A model generated the notes under the pieces. That model searched no databases and was not told the origin of the DNA. It saw only the letters and a list, made by a program, of their open reading frames with translations. From assembly GCA_023415275.1 (NCBI GenBank), contig JAEZLJ010000017.1, positions 1-10,427 on the forward strand: 10,427 bases of DNA, read 5' to 3'. Below are positions 1 through 5,042 of this stretch, one piece after another. Position numbers and translations under genes: made by a program. Position 1 is the first letter of the stretch, and every line of letters starts with the position of its first letter. Source of the DNA: Bacteroidota bacterium. GTDB lineage: Bacteria; Bacteroidota; Bacteroidia; Chitinophagales; Chitinophagaceae.

Positions 1-270
1 CTCCAGGAAGTCCTGCTTTTCCGGGGTAGCCTTTTGAAAATCCTGTTCGTCCATGATCACATAATCAGCACCATATTTATAGCCTTTGACAATATCGCCT
101 TCCTTTATTTCATTACCTGTAGATTCATTGATCTTTTTATAGCGTATGCGGGCATGATTGTTCTTATCCAGCTGAACAAAAGCCATAGTGCTTTCTTCAG
201 TGGCGCTGTACATTTTCACCGCAATATTTACCAGGCCGAAGCCAATTGAGCCTTTCCATATAGGTCTCAT
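1..270 (-). CDS. ku: Ku protein, N-terminal part (gene continues beyond window)
   Basis: Reading the minus strand from the ATG at 270-268 gives 90 codons open to the window edge. The protein starts MRPIWKGSIGFGLVNIAVKM and continues with RIRYKK, GDIVKGYKY and YVIMDEQDF. This is the recognisable N-terminal signature of bacterial Ku, the homodimeric ring that binds DNA double-strand ends and recruits LigD in non-homologous end joining. Family members are usually about 250-300 residues, so roughly one third is present and the C-terminal LigD-interacting part lies outside. The ATG is at the family-typical N-terminus. There is no clear Shine-Dalgarno sequence, as is common in Bacteroidota. No ligD is visible here. 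The neighbouring gene is divergent and gives no functional link. Family assignment is nearly certain; whether the full gene is intact cannot be seen. Confidence 0.95.
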   Translation of the reverse strand, partial: MRPIWKGSIGFGLVNIAVKMYSATEESTMAFVQLDKNNHARIRYKKINESTGNEIKEGDIVKGYKYGADYVIMDEQDFQKATPEKQDFLE

Positions 271-564
271 ATATTCAAAATTTTAAGTTCTTCACGTTAG
301 CAGTCCTTACAGCCTGTTCATGTCATGCCCGCTGTTTCGAATTTGATTAGTTAATAAACAGTTCATTTACTTTACAACAGCTGATTGCACATGCCAGTCT
401 TAGTTACCTGCACCTTTATAGAATCTTCAAAGGCCATTCCTTTCCACACTTTATTCACGATGCTGATTAACACTAGTTATGCAGATGTTTATACACATGT
501 AAAAATTTACGCATGACTTTACTCTATGACATTCTTGCTATATTGTGTAAACAATGTTTGGCCA
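271..564. other. Divergent intergenic region between ku and the transglutaminase-like gene
   Basis: This AT-rich spacer must hold the start signals for both divergent genes. I see no convincing ORF, no RNA gene and no perfect Bacteroidota -7 box (TAnnTTTG) on either strand. The only small symmetry is GTAAA-aa-TTTAC at 499-510, flanked by CATG on both sides (496-499 and 512-515). That could be a weak protein-binding site but is short enough to occur by chance. A loose -7-like TATATTGT lies at about 539-546, which would give the downstream gene a very short leader if Met565 is the start. Confidence 0.4.
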
Positions 565-1374
565 ATGAACAGGGGCAGGATATTCGTTTTGAGTTTCCTC
601 ATTTTATTATTGGCAGGTTATTACCTGGTCAAATCGCCCATGCTCCCGGGCAGTACCAATCATGGCTATACATGGGAAGCTTTTGATCCGGCCCTTGTGG
701 ACAAGCTGCGCACCATAGATGATGTATTGAAATATACCGATTCATCCTGCACCGGCCAGAAGCGTCAATCACTGGGTTATGTTCGTTTTCTCAGCCGCAC
801 CTTTTCCGAAAGGTTTTACCACGGCTACAGTTATTACAACTTCCAGGACAACTGGGTCGCCTATCTGTCAGGTAAGATCATATGGAGTCATCTTTCTGCT
901 ATTGTATTACCTAATGATATACTCAAACATCCCCAGGCTGCCTGCTCACAGGTTTCCATCGTTTTAGCCGAAGCATTGAAAAGAATAGGTGTCCCTTACC
1001 GTAAGGTGGCATTGAAAAATCATTTTGTCCTGGAAGCTTATATTGATGATCATTGGTATCTTTTTGATGCCAACATGGAACCACATTTTCCAAAAGGTAG
1101 AAAGTCGGTAGCCGAATTAAAAGCAGCCCATGAATTGTATGAAGGGTATAAGGGGAAGCTTTCACCAGAAAAGGTAGATGAAACTTTTTCAGTAATCAAA
1201 TATGGCAAGACCAATGAGATACTGGCACCAAATGCCAGTATTTACCATAAGGTTACGGCCGTTTTGTCTTTTTTATTGCCATTGTTTATGATGATCTATT
1301 TGCTGTTACCGTTCATTTACCCCGCTAAAAGATTTTCAGGAGCGGGTGAAAAGAAAACAATCAGCAAGTCCTGA
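565..1374 (+). CDS. Membrane-anchored transglutaminase-like (papain-fold) protein
   Basis: The frame is open from an ATG at 526, but I prefer the in-frame ATG at 565. It gives MNRGRIFVLSFLILLLAGYY, a short basic end followed by a membrane segment, whereas the 13 upstream codons look like untranslated leader. Numbered from Met565 (269 residues), residues 5-20 form an N-terminal anchor or uncleaved signal. A transglutaminase-core pattern follows: Cys127 in AACSQVSIVLAEAL, His153 in NHFVLEAY and Asp168 in WYLFDANMEP. The order and spacing (26 and 15 residues) fit the Cys-His-Asp triad of transglutaminase-like hydrolases. A second membrane segment lies at about 233-254 (VLSFLLPLFMMIYLLLPF), with a basic tail. 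The catalytic domain would therefore sit between two membrane anchors, probably on the periplasmic side. The family includes proteases, peptide N-glycanases and cross-linkers, so substrate and reaction are unknown. The next gene, a cupin 197 bases downstream, gives no clear hint. Confidence 0.8.
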   Translation: MNRGRIFVLSFLILLLAGYYLVKSPMLPGSTNHGYTWEAFDPALVDKLRTIDDVLKYTDSSCTGQKRQSLGYVRFLSRTFSERFYHGYSYYNFQDNWVAYLSGKIIWSHLSAIVLPNDILKHPQAACSQVSIVLAEALKRIGVPYRKVALKNHFVLEAYIDDHWYLFDANMEPHFPKGRKSVAELKAAHELYEGYKGKLSPEKVDETFSVIKYGKTNEILAPNASIYHKVTAVLSFLLPLFMMIYLLLPFIYPAKRFSGAGEKKTISKS

Positions 1375-1571
1375 TGCTTTAAACATTTACATATTGCTTT
1401 CCTTACACAGCCCTTATTCCCATGCCTGCTGAAAAACGAATACAACAAAACTAGCTGGTAGCTCAGCGGTTCCTGGTACGCGTTTATTTCAATACATACA
1501 GCAGGATATACAATTCAACATGCATGCTATTGACCTGTTTCTTATAAAGGATCAACTTTAAATCAAAAACC

Positions 1572-2123
1572 ATGGCTATTGCAAATAAGGTGATCCACAA
1601 TCCGGTAACCGGGCAAACCATCCGGTTCACTAAAACTTCCAGGGATACCCAGGGTAGGCTGCTGGAAATGGAATCCAGGTTTGATGCTTTTTCAAAAGAA
1701 CCTCCCCCGCATTATCATCCTTTTCAGACAGAGCTTTTCACGGTGCAGGAAGGCAGGATACATGTCCGTATCAATGGCACAGTGAAACAATTGGAGAAAG
1801 GGGCGCAGCTGGCCATTGCACCCAATACTATTCATTCGATGTGGAATCCTTATACCAAAAAAGCAAAGGTGTCCTGGAAGGTTCAACCTGCCATGAGCAC
1901 TGAATATTTATTGGAAACAGGAATGGGCCTTGCGGTTCATGGCCGGGTGGGGAAGAAGGGCGCTCCAACGTTTCTTCAATCGATACTGCTTTTGCATCAT
2001 TATAGAAACATGTACAGGTTAGCTAAACCCTCGTATATCCTGCAGAGGATAGTAAGCTTGGTTTTATCACCCCTTGCCCGATTGGCAGGCTATAAGCCTG
2101 TTTATAAAGAATTTATTGATTAA
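1572..2123 (+). CDS. Single-domain cupin protein with helical C-terminal extension
   Basis: This 183-residue protein carries both conserved cupin motifs. Motif 1 is H47-Y-H49 followed by E54 and G61 (HYHPFQTELFTVQEG). Motif 2 is G77 to H88 and N92 (GAQLAIAPNTIHSMWN). His47, His49, Glu54 and His88 are the usual metal ligands, so a divalent metal site is expected. The domain occupies about residues 10-115. Residues about 130-183 form a basic, hydrophobic, probably helical tail (SILLLHHYRNMYRLAK, then RIVSLVLSPLARLAGY) that is not part of the minimal fold and might contact a membrane or partner. There is no signal peptide. Small cupins include isomerases, dioxygenases and sugar- or regulator-linked sensors, and nothing here selects among them. 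The ATG follows an A-rich leader without a well-placed Shine-Dalgarno sequence (AAAGG lies about 20 bases upstream). Confidence 0.88.
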   Translation: MAIANKVIHNPVTGQTIRFTKTSRDTQGRLLEMESRFDAFSKEPPPHYHPFQTELFTVQEGRIHVRINGTVKQLEKGAQLAIAPNTIHSMWNPYTKKAKVSWKVQPAMSTEYLLETGMGLAVHGRVGKKGAPTFLQSILLLHHYRNMYRLAKPSYILQRIVSLVLSPLARLAGYKPVYKEFID

Positions 2124-2282
2124 GATGGTTGAAACTGATTCATACATTTTTTTATAAATACAGGAACTGCTTTTCTATAAGCATTACTTCAATCCTTTCC
2201 ACTTTAGCTTTCAGCTTTAGGCTTTCTTCAATTCCTGTTTTTATGTGAACTCCTTTTCCTCCCTGCCAACTTCCGGGCTACT

Positions 2283-2300
2283 CCCTATCAACCCCCTATC
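2283..2300. repeat. Short direct repeat CCCTATC, two copies 11 bases apart
   Basis: CCCTATC occurs at 2283-2289 and again at 2294-2300, an 11-base period close to one helical turn. The pair sits directly before the large palindrome and may form part of the same extragenic repeat unit. On its own it is short and could be chance. Confidence 0.4.
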
Positions 2301-2309
2301 TACGCCCAT

Positions 2310-2335
2310 GATACTCCGTTCCCGAACGGAGTATC
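2310..2335. repeat. Perfect 12-bp inverted repeat (hairpin), REP-like
   Basis: GATACTCCGTTC at 2310-2321 is followed by CC and its exact reverse complement GAACGGAGTATC at 2324-2335. As RNA or single-stranded DNA it would make an 11-bp stem with a CCCG tetraloop. No T tract follows on the plus strand and no matching T tract lies before it for the minus strand, so it does not look like an intrinsic terminator. Its position between genes and the second hairpin immediately after it resemble repetitive extragenic palindromes. The match is exact; the biological role is inference. Confidence 0.75.
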
Positions 2336-2336
2336 C

Positions 2337-2371
2337 ATAGCTTTCATAGGCAGTAGCCTGGGCGAAGCTAT
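2337..2371. repeat. Second nested hairpin next to the palindrome
   Basis: ATAGCTT at 2337-2343 pairs with AAGCTAT at 2365-2371. Inside it, AGGC at 2348-2351 pairs with GCCT at 2356-2359 around an AGTA loop. A competing pairing also exists: CGCCCA at 2303-2308 is complementary to TGGGCG at 2359-2364, which would enclose the 2310-2335 hairpin and break the outer stem of this one. The element can therefore fold in two mutually exclusive ways. This could mean a compound repeat unit or simply overlapping symmetry. Confidence 0.55.
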
Positions 2372-2462
2372 ACCGGAGGTAGGAATAAAATCTAAAAGCG
2401 TATAAGCGTTACTGTGGATAAATATTTAGGGGCACTTCGTTTTTAAATACTAAAAAAATTAG

Positions 2463-2470
2463 TAATTTGC
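2463..2470 (+). promoter_or_regulatory. Possible -7-like box upstream of the hypothetical gene
   Basis: TAATTTGC lies 19 bases before the ATG at 2490. It resembles the Bacteroidota -7 box TAnnTTTG but with one base fewer between TA and TTTG, and there is no clear -33 TTG. The surrounding A/T-rich tract (2440-2470) and the position, which would give a leader of about 12 bases, are compatible with a promoter. This is a weak call. Confidence 0.28.
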
Positions 2471-2489
2471 TTTTTAAATCCTATATCTT

Positions 2490-3161
2490 ATGCCAAGACA
2501 AATTAGTTCCATCAAAGCCATCGGTACCGTAGATGGCATTAACTTCTACCAGGAAGGAGATGATTACCTGGCAAGGGAAAAGCCAGGTGTTGATACTAAA
2601 CGCTTTTATACTGATGATGCCTTTGCCAACTCCAGGGCCAGTTCCAGTCGATTTGGGAGGGGCAATACTTTGTATGCCCTGGTTTACCGCTATGTGTTGC
2701 CTGGGTACAAATGCAGGACACTCAATAATCTATGCAAAGAAAAGGGCATTGCACTTGTCCATGAGCGCATACAAGAGGAGGAAGTGCTTCGCAGACTGTA
2801 CAGTTTTTTAGCTTCCCTGCATTGCATGTCTATCAGTGCGGAAGATTTTGAAGTATACATACCTGTTCTCCTGAAAGAATCTGATGCCAGGGCCAATAGT
2901 AAACAACAAAGGCCTGAGAAGGAGAAAAAGGAAAGTGTAACATTCATAATGAGTGAACCACCAACAGCAGATGATAAGGAATTGCTCACGCATGAAGAAT
3001 ATGATTTTGACTGGAGCCTGGTGTTTTCAGGATCGTTTCCAAAAGACTATGAGATACCCATTGCAATGGCCCTACGTGTAAAAGAGCGTTTCAGGGGATT
3101 AAAGACTGTGTTGCTAAGGCCAAAAGAAAAGATCGTGGATGAATGGGTGCCGATGGAATAG
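2490..3161 (+). CDS. Hypothetical protein of a Bacteroidota lineage-specific family
   Basis: This 223-residue protein has no signal peptide or membrane segment. Its N-terminus carries an ordered motif set: G12-T-x-x-G16-I-x-F-Y20, then Y26-L-A-R-E30, G33-V-D35, R38, a D-D-A-F45 segment and R54-F-G-R57. I recall this arrangement (GxxGxxxFYxxxxxYLARE, a GV/GI-x-x-R region, DPAF, then EFGR) from a family of uncharacterised proteins abundant in Chitinophagaceae and relatives; this is memory, not a search. The usual Pro in the DPAF segment is Asp here. Residues about 129-150 are a charged linker rich in Lys and Glu, followed by a short C-terminal domain (YDFDWSLVFSGSFPKDYEIP). Base composition matches its neighbours. 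The ATG lacks a Shine-Dalgarno sequence, typical of the phylum. The function is unknown and no partner is evident. Confidence 0.82.
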   Translation: MPRQISSIKAIGTVDGINFYQEGDDYLAREKPGVDTKRFYTDDAFANSRASSSRFGRGNTLYALVYRYVLPGYKCRTLNNLCKEKGIALVHERIQEEEVLRRLYSFLASLHCMSISAEDFEVYIPVLLKESDARANSKQQRPEKEKKESVTFIMSEPPTADDKELLTHEEYDFDWSLVFSGSFPKDYEIPIAMALRVKERFRGLKTVLLRPKEKIVDEWVPME

Positions 3162-3366
3162 GAAGCTTTCTTGTTTATTGTTTTTGGTTTCCTTTGCTTT
3201 AGGTGTCTTATACCCCGACTAATAGCAGGATCGTATTATTATCAAGAATTATTTGTAGTTGATTGCCTGGAATTTAAAATCACAGGAAAACAACCAGAGC
3301 TAGATTCATTTTATTTTATGGATATCCTGCTCGTACAGAATTTCACCATAGGTACAACTGTATTGT
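3162..3366. other. Convergent intergenic region, no gene seen
   Basis: The plus-strand hypothetical gene and the minus-strand kinase gene converge here. The stretch is T-rich at its left end (a T5 run at about 3181-3185) but has no strong stem beside it. A long-range inverted pair, AGCAGGAT at 3224-3231 and ATCCTGCT at 3324-3331, encloses 92 bases and is probably incidental. A 69-codon TTG-initiated frame crosses this region but has no family features, and its end overlaps the kinase 3' end. Confidence 0.45.
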
Positions 3367-4833
3367 TTAACTACCGGTGATCCCTACCCCGTCCTGGATA
3401 GGCACAGATACTTTGAGCATACAACCTTCGCCGGGGGCGGAGATCACCCTGAGCGAGCCTCCAAAAAGCCTGGCCCTGCTCTGCATATTCTTTAGTCCTA
3501 TGCCCCTGGATTGCAAAGAAGGATCGAAGCCCTCACCATCATCATTGATCATCAATTTGATCATTTCTTCTTCCTTTATCATAGCTATGATCACCTGGTT
3601 GGCATTGGCATGCTTCAGGATATTGGATAACTGCTCCTGTATGATACGGTACAGAGCAAGCTTGGCCTCATTGCTCAAGCCGGACAGTTCATCTTCTTCG
3701 GTAAGCAGCAGTTCAATGGATAATTGACCGGAAAGATTCAGTGTGTGTGCCAGGTTGGTGATACTGTTATTGAAAGAAGTTTTGTCAAAGGAGGGAGGCA
3801 TTAAAGAATGCGACAGGTGCCGCAATTCTTTAATGGCCTCTAAAATGGACTCCTGGCTTTTCTTAAGGCAAACATCGTGCATTTCGGGAGTTGACATGGC
3901 TGTGTCAATCATGATCTTGGCGGTGGCTAACAATTGATTTACATTGTCATGAAGCTCCTGCCCGAGCTCGGTGCGTTCTTTTTCCTGTGCTCTTATTGAG
4001 GTTTCGGTTATTTGTTTTTGTTTCTGTGTTTCCTGTTCCACTAATTCATGCTGAAGCCGCCGTAATTCAGTAACATCCTGCATCACGCCAACCACCCTTA
4101 TGGCCTTATCTTTTTGATCGCGCAATACAAAAGCATTATTGTTTATAAAAGCAACAGAGCCGTCATGCCGTTTCATACGAAATAACTTCCGCCAGCGGTG
4201 CTCCCTGCTGGTCTTCATTTCCATAAAACTGGTGCGGATCTTCGACAGGTCGTCGGGGTGAATAAATTCTATTAAGGCCTGGGGACTGTAAACAGTAGCG
4301 TGGTGGTGACCAATGATCTTTTCTATGGCATTGCTGCAATAAATAGTGTTTTGGCTAATGTCATAATCCCATAAAATATCCGGAGATGCTTTGGCCACCA
4401 GGTGCAATCTTTCTGTAAGCAAACCGGCAGATGCATTGGTTTGCTCTGTTTGTCTTTCCACCCTTTGTTTTTCCAGGGCATTTTTTACGGCAAATGGCAA
4501 TCGTTGCATCCTGTCTTTCAAAATATAATCATCTGCACCCTGTTGCAACAATGATATGGCCAGTTCCTCCGACATGGTACCAGTGATCAGAATAAATGGC
4601 GTCATACTGTTCTGCCGGTTTCTTTCCTCCAGCGCCTTAATGGCGTTGTATCCTGGCAATTGGTTGTCAGACAAAATAATATCATAGGAGTGTTGTGCCA
4701 GGGTTTGCTGATATTGCTCACCTGTGGTCACTACTGTACAAAGAATTTTCATTCCTTCACGGGTCAGCAATTTTTGAATGATGCTTGCGTCTACGGCACT
4801 ATCTTCCAGCAACAGAATGCTTACTGTATCCAT
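3367..4833 (-). CDS. Soluble hybrid sensor: REC-PAS-histidine kinase (HisKA_3/HATPase_c)
   Basis: The protein is 488 residues without membrane segments, so it should be cytoplasmic. Residues 1-120 are a receiver domain with the acidic pair E10/D11, phospho-acceptor D56 (IILSDNQLPG), T84 and K106. Residues about 140-257 form a PAS/PAC sensor domain (ASPDILWDYD, FIHPDD, HDGS, GVMQDVTELR). A coiled-coil-like linker follows. The dimerisation region is of HisKA_3 type, with phospho-accepting H295 in ERTELGQELHDNVNQ. The ATPase domain has an N box (E400 to N404, K407), a G1 box DDGEGFD at 431-437 and a G2-like RGIGLKNMQSR. All key residues for receiver phosphorylation and kinase activity are present. 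HisKA_3 kinases normally pair with LuxR/NarL-type regulators, but none is in this window, so the output is unknown. There is no Shine-Dalgarno sequence; the leader on this strand is unusually C-rich. The efflux operon upstream on the same strand is probably a separate transcript. Confidence 0.93.
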   Translation of the reverse strand: MDTVSILLLEDSAVDASIIQKLLTREGMKILCTVVTTGEQYQQTLAQHSYDIILSDNQLPGYNAIKALEERNRQNSMTPFILITGTMSEELAISLLQQGADDYILKDRMQRLPFAVKNALEKQRVERQTEQTNASAGLLTERLHLVAKASPDILWDYDISQNTIYCSNAIEKIIGHHHATVYSPQALIEFIHPDDLSKIRTSFMEMKTSREHRWRKLFRMKRHDGSVAFINNNAFVLRDQKDKAIRVVGVMQDVTELRRLQHELVEQETQKQKQITETSIRAQEKERTELGQELHDNVNQLLATAKIMIDTAMSTPEMHDVCLKKSQESILEAIKELRHLSHSLMPPSFDKTSFNNSITNLAHTLNLSGQLSIELLLTEEDELSGLSNEAKLALYRIIQEQLSNILKHANANQVIIAMIKEEEMIKLMINDDGEGFDPSLQSRGIGLKNMQSRARLFGGSLRVISAPGEGCMLKVSVPIQDGVGITGS

Positions 4834-4846
4834 ATTGGTTTGTTAA

Positions 4847-4873
4847 GGGTTGGAGGAAGGGTGGGTTGGTGGG
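4847..4873 (+). other. G-rich tract, candidate G-quadruplex, just upstream of the kinase start
   Basis: On the plus strand four GGG runs occur at 4847-4849, 4859-4861, 4863-4865 and 4871-4873, with extra GG pairs between them and loops of 9, 1 and 5 bases. The first loop exceeds the usual 7-base limit, so this is an imperfect match to the standard quadruplex pattern, although two-tier forms using the GG pairs are also possible. It lies 14-40 bases upstream of the kinase ATG, in the template strand. The kinase mRNA leader would be C-rich and almost free of G. Confidence 0.4.
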
Positions 4874-4916
4874 CTTGTTGAAATCTTAAACAATTTAGTG
4901 CTAATGAATTATTTAG

Positions 4917-4966
4917 TAGTAAAGATTTTACTATAATGTAATAGGTGATTTTACTACGTAGATTTA
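4917..4966. promoter_or_regulatory. Operator-like cluster of GATTTTACTA boxes upstream of the kinase
   Basis: TAGTAAA-gat-TTTACTA at 4917-4933 is a 7-bp inverted repeat. GATTTTACTA at 4924-4933 recurs exactly at 4947-4956, 23 bases on, and a related GATTTA follows at 4961-4966. The second copy runs into the perfect palindrome CTACGTAG at 4954-4961. Symmetric and phased repeats in the 209-base gap before the kinase gene suggest a transcription-factor site. The factor is unknown, and the region is AT-rich, which raises the chance of coincidental repeats. Confidence 0.42.
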
Positions 4967-5003
4967 CCCAGGGAGAAGCTATAAGGGGGCACTTCTATAG
5001 TGC

Positions 5004-5036
5004 AAAAATGTATAACCCCGTGAAAGTCCTGGGTTA
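5004..5036 (-). terminator. Possible intrinsic terminator of the efflux operon
   Basis: On the minus strand, right after the permease stop at 5043, TAACCC pairs with GGGTTA (5031-5036 with 5013-5018) around a 12-base loop. Four bases later comes a T5 run (5008-5004). The stem is only 6 bp, so it would be weak. A second small hairpin, GCACT/AGTGC at 4989-5003, follows. The placement supports termination here and a separate transcript for the kinase, but the signal is not strong. Confidence 0.35.
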
Positions 5037-5042
5037 AATGCC

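Larger units (their letters stand above)
2124..2489. other. 366-base intergenic region with repeat-like secondary structure
   Basis: No ORF of convincing size or composition lies between the cupin and the hypothetical gene. The first 150 bases are T/C-rich (a T7 run at about 2147-2153, then pyrimidine-rich stretches) without a stem next to the T run, so I do not call a terminator. The second half, about 2283-2371, contains a tandem repeat and two hairpins listed separately. The last 70 bases are AT-rich and probably hold the promoter of the next gene. Confidence 0.6.

Noticed and set aside
34..249. 71-codon plus-strand frame
   Set aside because: It lies entirely inside the ku coding sequence on the opposite strand and shows no family features.
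1451..1500. tRNA-like D-arm string (GGTAGCTCAGCGGTT)
   Set aside because: The string looks like the A box of a tRNA, but there is no matching acceptor stem, no anticodon stem and no T-arm (GGTTC-type) sequence at the right distance.
2310..2335. The strong palindrome as a bidirectional terminator
   Set aside because: No T tract follows on either strand, and the hairpin lies about 190 bases past the cupin stop.
3224..3331. 8-bp inverted pair AGCAGGAT/ATCCTGCT
   Set aside because: The arms are short and 92 bases apart with no supporting structure or target-site duplication, so an element boundary is not supported.
3171..3380. 69-codon frame starting with TTG in the convergent gap
   Set aside because: The start is weak, there is no ribosome-binding signal or recognisable domain, and it runs into the 3' end of the kinase gene.
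4660..4881. 73-codon plus-strand frame over the kinase N-terminus
   Set aside because: It is antisense to the well-supported receiver domain, and its C-terminal part is just the translated G-rich tract.
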